Assembly: GCA_017506865.1 (NCBI GenBank)
Contig: JAFCMP010000224.1
Span: 1,053,654 to 1,117,653, forward strand
Direction: 5' to 3'
Source: Tribonema minus
Lineage: Eukaryota; Sar; Xanthophyceae; Tribonematales; Tribonemataceae
DNA: 64,000 nucleotides
Shown: one piece after another, positions 23,331 through 33,259 of the stretch
How the letters are laid out: each line of letters starts with the position of its first letter
How positions within the stretch are numbered: position 1 is the first letter of the stretch
Program-made: the position numbers and the translations under genes
Notes under the pieces: generated by a model
The model's database searches: none
Told to the model about the DNA's origin: nothing
Seen by the model: only the letters and a program-made list of their open reading frames with translations

Positions 23331-25343
23331 TCATGTGCTGAGCAGCTTGGCCAGTATGTCAAGACGTGTATCAACATCAAACCCAGCACTGACCAATCCG
23401 TCTACAACTGACAGTATCTTCTGGCGTTTTGAGGGAGTGCATGCATCACGTGCAGCAGGTCGTATGTCAGCATCATTGGCTGTCATGGCTGTTTCAGTGA
23501 TCATCGGGCCACCACTTGTGTCTGCAAGGGTTTCAAGACACTGCTCGGTGTGTTCTGTCACCTTCAGTGGAGAGCGCTTGCGCCCCTTTTGAGGTGTTGC
23601 TGCCGACATGGGATCTTGTAACGGCATGTACGGCATGTCCTCTCCAGCATCTGAGACAGCTTCCAGCAGTGCTGAGCAGTCAGCTGCTGCAGCCGCGGCT
23701 GGGTCCTTCCGGGGTGGATGCGCAGCGTATTCGCATTCGTCACTGTTTGATATGGGAACATTCTCATTGTCGCCTTTGAAGCCTGGTTCTGATGTCTGCT
23801 GGACTTCATTGGAGACTTTATTTGACTGCGGACTTGTGCTGCACTGTGGCCTGTCCTCGTGATCCGCAATGTGAAACACCACGCCCAGGTGATTGTAATT
23901 CGTGGCTGGGTGGTCCACAGGCGCATGATTGAGCGCAGCTGCTGTTGCTACAGTCTGGTCGTCTGTACCAAGGGTCATGACCTTCTGGTACACAGACCTG
24001 AACAAGTGCACGCCCAAATTTCGAAGATCAAAGTGTGCCTTGTACCCCTTGAAGAGGTCGGCTAATGGCTCAACTTTCAACAGAGCGCGGACAGACCTAT
24101 CTCGCGCATTTTGGCGTTCGATGTCAGTACCCCCTTTCACAGCGAACCGCACGACCTTCAGTGCTTCCAGAACCACGTCAGCATTTATTCGGTACAGTGC
24201 TTTGCGGAGTGCTCTGAGGACCACGAACTTCTCCGCCACATGTTCACTAATATCAAGAAGCCCAAACTCTGCCCTCCCGACGCCATCAATAGAATCTGCC
24301 TCTTTGACTTCTCCTTTGCATGACTTGTTGAATGCACTTCCTTTGGTGCAGAGATTCGCCTGCAGCCGACGCGTGCCACCCTGTGCCCACTGGTGGCCAG
24401 GGCAAACGATCTCCTTGTGACGGCGTCCAGTGATGATCATGAGAGCCACCACGAGCAGGTCAGGTGCGACCAGTTGCGGGGCAGCTAGTGCTACCACAGT
24501 CCACTCTACAGCGCCGTGAAGGTCGCTGTGACAGTACCTGCCGATCCGTCTCTTGGCCTCAAGGCTATCCTTATCTGCAGCTTTCTTGGCTGTTGTGGCA
24601 ACGGGGCACGCAAAGTGTTCAACCAGAGGGTCACCAACAACCAGGGCATCTCTTGTCAAATAAATGACATTGTCAAGCGTAGTGTACTTCATGATGCAGC
24701 CTCCATTGCATGCCTTGAGCAACTTTGCAGCGGCAGTGTTGCCTTCTGCAATAAAGGCATTGTACTTGTCGTATGCGATACATTGGCTGGTATACCATTC
24801 CTCTATAGCCTTGTGCATGGCGCCCTTATCACTGGGCCTGAGCCCGTCCTCAACCCTCTTGCGAACATATGCCAACAGACTTGCACAACCTTGAGGGTGC
24901 TTGGGGAATGCTGGCATGAGCGCTGCCGTCGTCATCTGGCCAAGAAAATATTGCAGGCGCGCTGAACATGCCCTCGCTGCATCTGTGAAGCAGCTGCAAT
25001 GGACACAATTAATGCATACTAGTATGATGCAGCAAGGGCCAGAGTGATGCGTGCATGCACTTTTGCACCCAGTAACTCTACATGGTGTGCAGGTGTGCCG
25101 TCTGAGCCTGCAATAGGCAGTGGCTGCCGTTACTGACCAATGTCTCGTCAGTGTCCGTTTCACTTCCGTGTGTGAATCCAGATGCTGGCGGATCAGCACC
25201 AAATCTTTCCATTGCAAGTGTGTCGACCTGTTTGCACAAATGCACATTTGGTGTATGCCTCTGCGCTGTAACACCGCTAATTCTGTGGTGTGTGGCTCAT
25301 GAGCTTGCTGCAGGTACTTTGGTGCTCCTTGCAACTTGCTCAA
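23331..25343 (-). CDS. Tyrosine recombinase, telomere-resolvase-like, full catalytic set
   Basis: A 670-aa open frame. A plausible splice acceptor (CATTGCAG) at plus 24993 suggests coding begins near residue 118, leaving about 550 aa. The catalytic core has box I LMIITGRRHKEI (Arg307/308), a hairpin Lys at about 334 (LCTKGSAF), GVHLFRSVYQ with His446 and Arg449, LNHAP with His473, and the nucleophile candidate Tyr483 in TNYNHLG. This is the R-K-H-R-H-Y set of tyrosine recombinases. The long spacing between box I and HxxR and the GRR-x-x-E-I form resemble protelomerase/telomere-resolvase proteins more than phage integrases or DIRS recombinases. A ~180-aa acidic, Ser/Pro-rich tail follows. Upstream on the same strand lies a DDE integrase. 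Role inferred: DNA integration, resolution or hairpin-end formation for a mobile element or integrated virus. Confidence 0.6.
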   Translation of the reverse strand: MSKLQGAPKYLQQAHEPHTTELAVLQRRGIHQMCICANRSTHLQWKDLVLIRQHLDSHTEVKRTLTRHWSVTAATAYCRLRRHTCTPCRVTGCKSACTHHSGPCCIILVCINCVHCSCFTDAARACSARLQYFLGQMTTAALMPAFPKHPQGCASLLAYVRKRVEDGLRPSDKGAMHKAIEEWYTSQCIAYDKYNAFIAEGNTAAAKLLKACNGGCIMKYTTLDNVIYLTRDALVVGDPLVEHFACPVATTAKKAADKDSLEAKRRIGRYCHSDLHGAVEWTVVALAAPQLVAPDLLVVALMIITGRRHKEIVCPGHQWAQGGTRRLQANLCTKGSAFNKSCKGEVKEADSIDGVGRAEFGLLDISEHVAEKFVVLRALRKALYRINADVVLEALKVVRFAVKGGTDIERQNARDRSVRALLKVEPLADLFKGYKAHFDLRNLGVHLFRSVYQKVMTLGTDDQTVATAAALNHAPVDHPATNYNHLGVVFHIADHEDRPQCSTSPQSNKVSNEVQQTSEPGFKGDNENVPISNSDECEYAAHPPRKDPAAAAAADCSALLEAVSDAGEDMPYMPLQDPMSAATPQKGRKRSPLKVTEHTEQCLETLADTSGGPMITETAMTANDADIRPAARDACTPSKRQKILSVVDGLVSAGFDVDTRLDILAKLLST

Positions 25344-25679
25344 TGGTCAACTTTGCTGGTTCAACGTTTCCAAGAAAAACTCTTTGTGAAGTGCTCCTTG
25401 CTCGGTGGTCAACTTTGATGGATACATGTGTCCAGAGAACACACTTGGTCATTGCTCTCTTTGCAAGGGCTTACAGCTGTGCACCAGACGCTGAGGCCTT
25501 TGAGCATGAGTGAATGACTGGGGAGGTGCAGACCATTACGCACAGTTTGTTGGTCAGAGCGGTTGTATTTGTCTGGTCAGACCGCTCCGCACAGTAAGCC
25601 CTTATCACCATCACCAACATCATCTGCAATGACCCACTCTACAAATCAATGATGTCCTAGAGATGTCGTGTGTCCTTTG

Positions 25680-26945
25680 TTAGACGCTCTGCATTGCCTT
25701 CCTGCTCGCCACTTTCTTGACCCAGTCATTTTCGCTCTGCCACTCTGTCACAAAAGTCTTGCGGTCTTCTACCTGCTTCACCTTCAGCAAATCGCCTCGG
25801 AGCCATAGCCTCTTTGGAAAATGGGTTAATTCTACCATGCCATCTGCATGCTCGAGCTTGACAGTGTATGTGTCTCGGGAAAATACAGCTTCATGGCTGG
25901 ATTTGAATTGGCCGAGCTTTTTCAGAGCCTTCTTGTCATGGTCTAGTGCCACCCGGTCGATGCGAACACAGTCGCCAGGCCGCAGCTTAGGATTGAACTT
26001 CTGATTCACATCTCTTTTAGCGGCCAAACCCTTGAGCCGCACATGCACGGATTTGAGAATCGATGGAGGGCATTCTGGGTCCATCAGGTCTTGTGGCCTG
26101 TAGCCCGTGGCGCTGTGCACGCTCGAGTTGTACGCTTGTAAGACAGTATTCAAGGCCTGTTGCACAGACGTGTGCTTGTTGTCAAGAATTGAAAACAGCA
26201 TGGTCAGTATCGTTTTGTTGGAAACTTCTGCAAGCCCATTGCTTAGAGGATTCGCTGCAGTGGAAAGCACCTGCTTAATACTCCCATGCCTTTCTCGCAC
26301 TGCTGTGAATTCTTTCCCGGTGAACTCACGGCCATTATCGGATCGAATAGACCCCACTCGCACCCCAGCCGGCAATGCAGCAAGTATTGAACTCATTGCA
26401 GCTGCCACCATGGGCCCCGTCTTTCTTGTCAGCACCTTCGCATAAATCATTTTTGTGAACATGTCTGCTACCACTAGTAAGTACTTGGCCTGTCCTGCGC
26501 GGTTGATCTGAGTCAAATCACATACAAAAACTTTGTAGGGTGCGCTTGCAACTGATGGCTTTACTCATTGAGATCGCTTTCTGTGCCTGTACTCCTGGTG
26601 TATCTTATGGGTGGCCAAATAGCGTGCAACTTGTGATGCGCTGATACCCCAATACTTAGAGCGCAGAAAGGAGAGAAGCCGGCGAATTCCGAGCGATTTG
26701 GGCAAGTCCTCGAACTCTGCTTCCAACACTTCGAACACCAGTGGCTGCTGAACAATCACTCTATTTTTGTACATGGCAATCCCATCTGCGACCTCAAGGC
26801 CTTCAAACGGAAACCGCTGGGTGATGTCTTCATGGCTCATGAACTTGAACCTAGCAAGTGTGTAGTCCTTGACGATTTGGCTGGCATCGATGCATGGCGT
26901 GTCGGAGCTAAGCTCACGAGCTCTCGCCACAATTGCATCCGCCAT
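25680..26945 (-). pseudogene. Retroviral-type DDE integrase (rve) interrupted by one TGA
   Basis: Two minus-strand ORFs, 26945-26565 (126 aa) and 26516-25680 (278 aa), lie in the same frame. Only one TGA at 26567-26565 and 16 open codons separate them, giving a protein of about 420 aa. The first part ends in a helical region (GIRRLLSFLRSKYWGIS) like the domain preceding integrase cores. The core shows VCDLTQI (first Asp), SIRSDNGREF (second Asp) and NPLSNGLAEVSNK (Glu, about 36 residues on). The C-terminus has an SH3-like RPGDCVRI segment and a basic tail. The N-terminal arrangement recalls Polinton/Maverick integrases, though LTR or Ginger origin is possible. The TGA could be CGA changed at a CpG, or readthrough. 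The recombinase gene follows about 340 bp downstream. Confidence 0.72.
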
Positions 26946-28150
26946 CTCTTGCTGTCTGCTACACTGAAATCAACATTATTTAAGTCAGGTTTTGGCTGCT
27001 GATGAAGCGGGTAAACGCTGAGCCGCAAGTCTGCTGAAGCTGACTGCGGTATATGGTTGTCCACAGCTGTGCAGATACCGTTATTTGTGAGGGTGAGGCC
27101 ATAAGTACCAGTGCGAGCTAGCAATGAGGCGACGAACTTCCTAGCACGGGGTTCGACGGGGTGTCGAAGGAGATGCATTAGCCGCGGTGCCATAGGGTGG
27201 CCATGGCAACAGATGCAGTCGGTTTGCAGTTTTTGATGTTGCACATGAACTTGCGATCTCAACAGCGTGATACGGTACTACTAGTAGTATGGTTCAAGAG
27301 CCTTAGCGCACAACAAAAATACCAAAAGCCCCAATGAGGTCGTTGCAGGCCTTTGGTTATGGTTTGGATACATGCACAAGCTGCGCTAGTAGTGTCCGCC
27401 AAGATGACCATTTGTTGCCTGGCGACCCCCTGCTGTCCTGCGATCTAACTGCTTGCCGAGCTGCTTACTGAAAGCTCTTTAATTAAATTCTGAGGGCAAA
27501 CCTCCTGTCGGTGCATGTTGTTGCAACTTTCATAGACATAGCGTGCAACAAACCTCACAGGTACACCATGGGCATGGTCTTCCCATGCGGTGCTGAGCAT
27601 GTAGTGGCAGCAGCAACTATACCAAAACGAGCAAAGGCACAACCAGCGGTGACCATGATTTCCATGATACAGAGGCTGCCGTTTGTGGTATTCCGCACCT
27701 TCTGCCATCACATCTCACTGTCTACAATCGGCATGGTGGCAGGATGGGATGCTCAGCAATTCTGATGTCGTTGATGCAACGCTCCAACCTTTGTGTCAGG
27801 CATGGTTTTGACCAAAATGGACTGCTGGCATCGGTTTTACACGAAGCAGCTCACCATATGTGTGGCTCACTCAGGGAGGATCACAAGGACTGACATACTC
27901 CCCGAGGTAAGCACATTGCTGAACGCCAGCAAAGGTTTCCTGATGGAGCATAACACGCGACGCATGCAGAGCTGTACGCCCCTAAAAAACCCTTTTGTAG
28001 AGGTGAGCCAGGGCAGGCTGCAACGTGTTGTGGAACAGACGATGACACCAGGCACTTGAAAACCATGTCAAGCAAGTTGTGCTTGTAGCACATTTGCTTT
28101 CACATTTCACTTTGAACTTACAGTTTGTGCTGGGCATCATACCTCAATGC
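26946..28150. other. No convincing gene
   Basis: A 141-aa minus ORF (27262-26837) overlaps the integrase start in another frame and has no recognised motif. An 88-aa plus ORF (27793-28059) could be an upstream exon of the 28.2-29.1 kb fragment but shows no diagnostic residues. Confidence 0.4.
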
Positions 28151-28172
28151 AGATGTACAATAGTAGGACAAC

Positions 28173-29127
28173 GTGGAGGCGGAGATCAAGCGCGGACTTA
28201 ACGGTGATTGCCTTGTGCAAGAGCTAGCTCGCTTCCGCTTGCAGCGTCACAAACATTCCATTGGTATGGCGTTCATCAATGAGCCAATGGGGGGGGCCTC
28301 AGCGGAGTTTGACGGCATGCCTTTACAGCTAGCTCTCAAACGAACGGTGGGGGTGGAGCGAGCAACGGAAAAGTGCAACCTGGTCATCAGCGACGGCAAC
28401 TCGTTTGCCAAGGGCAAACAGCTGGCACACTGCATGCACGGCTCTGCCAGGCGAACGAGGCGAAGCGCCACGATACGTTTGTCCATAACCGGGTCAAGCA
28501 CACAATGCAGCGCCTGTGCCAGCACTACCTGAGGGTGCGAGTTCAGGATGAGAACCGCACCCCCTTCTTGCGTTGGAGCAGCCAGACCTGCGGATGGATA
28601 TCGTGCTACCTGCCCACGCCTTTCCACTCACGGGCTACGATGGACCTGCGCGCCAGCTTCCACTTATGGTGGACGTCACGTGCTTTGAGGCACAGTGCAT
28701 GTCCAATGCACGGAAGACGATGCGCAACCCCGAGCAATGCTGCACGGACCGGGAGGCCAAGAACCACACCCGCTATTCTGCTCGTTATGACCAGAATAGC
28801 TACAAACTTGCCACTTTGGCAATTGGGTCGTTCGGCACTCTTGGCGCGGAGGGGAGAAAGCTGCTGGGGGCAATGGCGGAGGAGTGGTCCGCAAGGGAGG
28901 CGGCGCCAGGATCAGCACAGCCACGTGCGCTCAAGGGCATCGGGTTATCGCGCATCAGAGCTGCGCTGTCAGCCTCGTTGCAGATGGCTTTGTCTGCACG
29001 TGTGATGGATCACATGGCTGCGACAAGGCACGCAGGGGGTTATGGGGATGATCTATGGGAGGCCCTGGAGGAGGGGAGGGGCCGGACTGGAACGGACTGT
29101 AGATGTTGTAGCAAGATGTGGATGTGA
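28173..29127 (+). pseudogene. LINE-type restriction-like endonuclease domain, frameshifted
   Basis: Three overlapping plus frames give one colinear protein. 28173-28440 includes FDGMPLQLALKRT and a Cys/His pair (CNLV, LAHC). 28440-28570 in another frame includes RHDTFVHNRVKHTMQR. 28573-29127 includes LRMDIVLPAHAF, then LPLMVDVTCFEAQ, then Lys-x-x-x-Tyr and SYKLATLAIGSFGTLG. The order Cys/His cluster, RHD, D(V/I)xxP, DVT, K-x-x-x-Y matches the C-terminal PD-(D/E)XK-like endonuclease region of R2/NeSL/Dualen-type non-LTR retrotransposons. The reverse transcriptase is absent. At least two frameshifts make it a dead fragment unless introns explain the changes. Confidence 0.5.
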
Positions 29128-29129
29128 TG

Positions 29130-30540
29130 TGTTGTTACATATTGCATATTATGCAATTACAGTTAGCTGCAGACATGATGGTGAGGCCAAGGGGTTGTGG
29201 ACCTTCACATAATAGTAAAAGTACAGCTCTTTTCATCGTGCAGAAATGTCATATGTGGCAAACCTACCTGACGCCATGAGGGCCGCCATCTGACAAGGTC
29301 ACCATTGATGCCGAGTTGCAGGAGATGGACACACAAAAGCTCAAGTGTGTTTGGCCCATTGTCTTGTAGGCCTCAGGCTGTCGGAGTTCAGAAAGCAAAA
29401 AGAGCATCTGAAGGTGGTCTTGCAGATTTCTGCCAGCGCGCTGAAATCATATGGGTTGAAGCCTGGAATTTAAACGCAATCGGGTATCGATGCTGACGCT
29501 GACAATGCGCATGTCGATGTACCACTTCAGCGTGGAGCGGAGATGCTAGGCTGTACAGCGTGCCCAGTGTTGGCGTATCTTGAATTTGGCGCTGTCTGAA
29601 AAGCGTTGCCTGCAGACTCCCCGTGTTATCACACAAACAACCGGTCTCCCTTTTGATACAAAGCAGGTGTAATACAAAGCACTTTTATCAATATGCGCTC
29701 AGGATCCAACACCATGCATGTGCGTGACAAATATTAGGGTCGCAACTACATGCACGTGCTTGACAGCTGTCTGGTACTACCAGTATATCTCGAAGAGCCC
29801 GTCTTCACTCCTGGCCTCCTGAGAGCTCCTTACTGTCTGGACAATATAGGCAAACGCAGGCAGTTGCAAGCCATGCACAACCTTTGCACACACACCCCCA
29901 TCGCTAAGAATCACACCATGAAGAACACATCTCATGAAAGCTCGAGAACCCCCCGACTGTGGCCCTGACCGCAGGCCTCGCCTTGCACACACGCAGCTTG
30001 CCTGCCGCCAAACTTCCTGTCCCCGTGCTCTCTCCTGAGTCCTCTCCCACCTATATGCAATGCGCTGCTCAGTTTCTATTGGGCACAGAGCATCTGCGCA
30101 GCAGCTCTTTCCAGCCCCATATCCTGCTCCTGCTCTACATGGCAGGTTTCAATAGTCCTTGAGAGCTTCAGGAGTACAGCTCCATTTATGTGTTGGCAAC
30201 CAATGCATGCATGTGGCTGTGTGGTTGCCATCACGAATACACTCTACGATGTCGCATGCATGCATTGGCCATAAACAAGGCCACTATCCCCCCTGGCTCT
30301 CCTGCTTCTGCACCACTGACAACCCCCTCAGTCTCGTGCAGCTACCGCCAATGTGTCCTTGACTTGTGCCGCCAGACAGTGCCCCAACCTATCGGAGACC
30401 GACATCTGCATGCAGCACTGTCGACAAGCCGCCGTGGGTGAAGGGTTCCCCTCTTGCCTCTGAGGCTTGAAACACGCCCGTCGTTCTTGCCTGTGAAGTT
30501 GCGGTCTGCATACGCTACTGCCATCTGCCGCACAACCCCT
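29130..30540. other. No recognisable gene
   Basis: Short ORFs only. No repeat family or RNA structure was recognised. Confidence 0.5.
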
Positions 30541-30549
30541 ATTGCTTCA

Positions 30550-30740
30550 TGTCCCTGGGTATTCGAAGGACGTGATTGCCACAGTGGCAAGGGTATAGCA
30601 ATCCTGGTCATCAAATTCGATACAGTGGCCCTTCTCCCTCTTGTGCTGCTGGCAGCAGCTCTTGTGGGCATTCTGTCTTGAACTCAATGTGTGTGGGGGC
30701 ACTGCATTTTGCCACTGATGTCGAGCATGTGCTGCCACAC
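30550..30740 (-). pseudogene. Second, shorter fragment of the same endonuclease domain
   Basis: The minus frame from 30738 encodes a segment with a CC doublet, a basic stretch and DDQDCYTLATVAITSF. This aligns with CC-x(15)-QNSYKLATLAIGSF in the 28.6-29.1 kb fragment on the opposite strand. Only about 60 codons are recognisable. Confidence 0.4.
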
Positions 30741-31150
30741 ATGCTTTCCCCCCCTCCCCCTCTCCCTCCCCCCTGCTCCGTTTTCTTCGTCCTTATTAAA
30801 TGCACCAGAACGAAGCACAATGTTCATATGGTTGAAAACATCCTTCTTGGCCCCTCCAAGCGCAGATGACATGTGTGACTCCTATGATACCGGTACTGCG
30901 AGATTGCGGTACAGCAGCTTGCCAGCGCTCGCACAAGTGCGTGGTGCGCAATGGTGCACTGCCCTCCTGATCTCTTTTGCGACGCAAAAGCGACTGTACA
31001 GAGTCCCCCCCGGCGCCATTTGGCACAGATGGCACTCATTGTCATCATGTCCACCCCCTCTGTCCTCCTCAATGCATAGCTAAAGGGACGCCATCAAGGC
31101 GGACCCGCCGGGCGGTGAAACAAAGGCGCATTCAAGAAAGCATGCCAATG

Positions 31151-31155
31151 GAGTC
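31151..31155. other. Target-site duplication GAGTC, left
   Basis: GAGTC immediately before the left LTR is repeated at 33047-33051 immediately after the right LTR. Confidence 0.85.
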
Positions 31156-31445
31156 TGTTGGAATATGGGGTATTACTGGTAGTTCAGGAAGAGCTCAGGA
31201 TCTTTCGCAGGTTGCTCTTGGAAGCACTGGTTCAAACCAAGTTGCTCTTGGAAGCTTCTTTGCAAGTTCTGGCAGGTTCTGTCAAGTTCTGGGGAAGGTT
31301 TATGACCCCCACGCGACGGAAGCAACTGTGTTTGCGAGGTCAGATGTAATGATCACTTCTCTCTTTACAGACTCCAGCTCTTCCACTTTCCTCTGCTGCT
31401 GTGCACTGGCAACGAGTTGCCTGCCTGCATAGCCAGATTTCCAAC
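31156..31445 (+). repeat. Left LTR of copia-type element
   Basis: 290 bp, beginning TGTTGGAATATGG and ending TTTCCAAC; identical by eye to 32757-33046 over the full length. The ends show TGTTGG/CCAAC inverted terminal motifs typical of Ty1/copia LTRs, with AC in place of the usual terminal CA. A GGTTATGAGCC sequence right after it resembles an initiator-Met-tRNA primer-binding site. Confidence 0.92.
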
Positions 31446-31539
31446 GGTTATGAGCCTATAGCGCAAGGGCTGGAGAGTCAGAGGTCCCGCGGCTAATCAA
31501 GGTTTGTTTTAGCGCGGTTGAATTGTACGACTGTAGAAG

Positions 31540-32067
31540 ATGCCGAGGGCGGCACAGCAGCAGCGTATTGCAGAGGAAGAGGGGACCGATAGCGACAGCG
31601 AGCAGCTACGGCTCGTGTCGTTCAAGACAGTAACATTTTCGGGCAAGCGTGCAGATGAATACCACGAGTGGAGTGGGAAATTTCTGGCACTGCTGCCAGC
31701 TTCAATCAAGACAGCCCTCATCGACCCAGAGCACATCACTGCCACCGAGCTGGGCAAGCTTGGATCAGAGAATGCCAAGTTATACAGGCAGCTGCTTCTC
31801 TCCACGAAAGGACTCGCCAATGCTTTCGTGGCGAGCGTGGAGGAAGGGGAAGGGAGGCAGGCCTGGATGGAGCTCAAGGAGAAGTTCGCAGCTCGCACGC
31901 AAGCTCGGGCGCTTGAGCTCGTGCTGGAGCTGATGAACATGAGGTACAACTCCGAGATGGACTTTGATCTGTTCTTTCTGAGAGCGGAGTACCTCCAGCA
32001 GCAGCGCAGCAACGGAGCACCGGGAGGAGGCGGCCGCAACGACGACGAACCAGTGTATAGATGCTAA
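31540..32067 (+). CDS. Copia-type Gag (UBN2-like), 175 aa
   Basis: Starts 95 bp after the left LTR. It has an acidic N-terminus, then VTFSGKRADEYHEWSGKFLA (the F-x-G...Y-x-EW entry to the UBN2 gag domain), then AWMELKEKF and a Leu-rich ALELVLELMNMRY helix. The frame stops after VYRC without the usual CCHC knuckle or pol, so the domain is nearly complete but the polyprotein is truncated. It would form the particle shell if expressed. It may act in cis for this element or be packaged with proteins of an autonomous relative. Confidence 0.75.
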   Translation: MPRAAQQQRIAEEEGTDSDSEQLRLVSFKTVTFSGKRADEYHEWSGKFLALLPASIKTALIDPEHITATELGKLGSENAKLYRQLLLSTKGLANAFVASVEEGEGRQAWMELKEKFAARTQARALELVLELMNMRYNSEMDFDLFFLRAEYLQQQRSNGAPGGGGRNDDEPVYRC

Positions 32068-32744
32068 ACCAGCATGCCACGGATGGAGCGGCGCACATAG
32101 GATGTGTTGATTAGCTGCTCTTGTGATCTTACTTAGTGCCACGAAATTGTTCAGCATTTGCCCTCAAGTGTACGGCCACCCCTAGGTTTAAGGCATACAC
32201 GGGGAAGAGTGCTGCAGCATATGGTAGTTGGAGCACTAAACGGGGAGGAGCATCCCCAGAAGCTGCGGGCAGCGGCAGTTGGTAGTACAACGATGGCAGC
32301 AGTATGCCTAGTACATTGATGGCAGCACACGCCACGATTTGCACAGAAGAGGGGTCCTCAGCAGTGTAACAGTCGCAGAAGAGCGGGCGCTCGGAATCTG
32401 TGCATGATTGTGTAGTACAGAAGAGCGGGTGCTCAGCAGTACAGCTTTTGTGTGTATGCTTTTGCACAGAAGGGGTTCCAGCAGTGCACTAAGTATGTTT
32501 GATTGCAGCAATATGTGGTATGTATACTTTGCACAAGAACGGGGGGGGCCCGGCAGTGCACTAAGTATGTTTGATTGCAGTATGTGCAGTTTGAAGCCAG
32601 TTTGGCAGTGCACTTGATTAGGCGCTTTGAGCCGGGGAGAGCAGTATACAGTAACTGTAGTACTGATGTGCGCAGAGGATAACGCGCCAGGCTCTGTTGA
32701 GTCGAAGTATTGTCTGAAGCATTGCTCCCTGCACACACGGTCGC
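32068..32744. other. Non-coding interior of the copia element
   Basis: Contains two near-identical ~27-bp blocks (GCACTAAGTATGTTTGATTG) near 32486 and 32559, and several CAGAAGAGCGGG-type repeats. No pol remnants were recognised. The unrelated spacer suggests replacement of pol rather than simple stop-codon decay. Confidence 0.6.
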
Positions 32745-32756
32745 AATGGGGGAGAG
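32745..32756 (+). promoter_or_regulatory. Polypurine tract
   Basis: AATGGGGGAGAG immediately precedes the right LTR start TGTTGG, the expected site for plus-strand priming in copia elements. Confidence 0.8.
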
Positions 32757-33046
32757 TGTTGGAATATGGGGTATTACTGGTAGTTCAGGAAGAGCTCAGG
32801 ATCTTTCGCAGGTTGCTCTTGGAAGCACTGGTTCAAACCAAGTTGCTCTTGGAAGCTTCTTTGCAAGTTCTGGCAGGTTCTGTCAAGTTCTGGGGAAGGT
32901 TTATGACCCCCACGCGACGGAAGCAACTGTGTTTGCGAGGTCAGATGTAATGATCACTTCTCTCTTTACAGACTCCAGCTCTTCCACTTTCCTCTGCTGC
33001 TGTGCACTGGCAACGAGTTGCCTGCCTGCATAGCCAGATTTCCAAC
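32757..33046 (+). repeat. Right LTR of copia-type element
   Basis: 290 bp, identical by eye to 31156-31445; followed directly by the GAGTC target duplication at 33047-33051. Confidence 0.92.
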
Positions 33047-33259
33047 GAGTCCGTTTGGTACAAGGACCATTCCTGCCACAGTGCTTGCAGCTGGCTGTGC
33101 GGTTCTCGACTGCGTCGAGACTTTCAAGCAGCTCCTCAGTACGCCGCTTCACTAGCCGACCGGTCACTGCTACCTGCACGCGGTACCTCGGCTCTCCCTC
33201 CTTTGCAGCGGTGCATGCATGCGCCGGTGCATGCGGCTGCGGCATCCGCCTTCGCATAA
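33047..33259 (-). pseudogene. Open frame with CxxC motif cut by the copia insertion
   Basis: The minus frame from 33259 encodes a basic helix (RLVKRRTEELLESLD) and SCKHCGRNGPCTKRT, then meets the LTR. On the other side of the insertion (downstream of 31155 on the minus strand) the same frame reads a further Cys-x(3)-Cys-like pair before stopping. A C-terminal zinc finger like that of PiggyBac-type transposases is possible, but no transposase core was recognised upstream. A longer minus ORF in another frame (33873-33136) has no motif. Confidence 0.25.

Larger units (their letters stand above)
31156..33046 (+). mobile_element. Non-autonomous Ty1/copia retrotransposon, gag only
   Basis: 1,891-bp element: LTR, primer-site-like sequence, a single gag ORF, about 690 bp of non-coding interior, a purine tract (AATGGGGGAGAG) touching the right LTR, and the second LTR. 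It is flanked by a 5-bp GAGTC duplication. No protease, integrase or reverse transcriptase is present, so it must depend on an autonomous relative. Identical LTRs indicate a recent insertion. It interrupts a minus-strand open frame that is open on its right side (see 33047-33259). Confidence 0.9.

Noticed and set aside
24464-24965. Plus-strand ORFs overlapping the recombinase gene
   Set aside because: Shadows of the minus-strand 670-aa frame, which carries the recognisable motifs.
21770-27262. Polinton/Maverick or complete integrated virus
   Set aside because: Only an integrase resembles Polinton genes; no polymerase B, packaging ATPase, protease or capsid gene was found in the window.
32408-32740. 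Short ORFs in the copia interior as an accessory gene
   Set aside because: They overlap local repeats, have biased composition and no motif.
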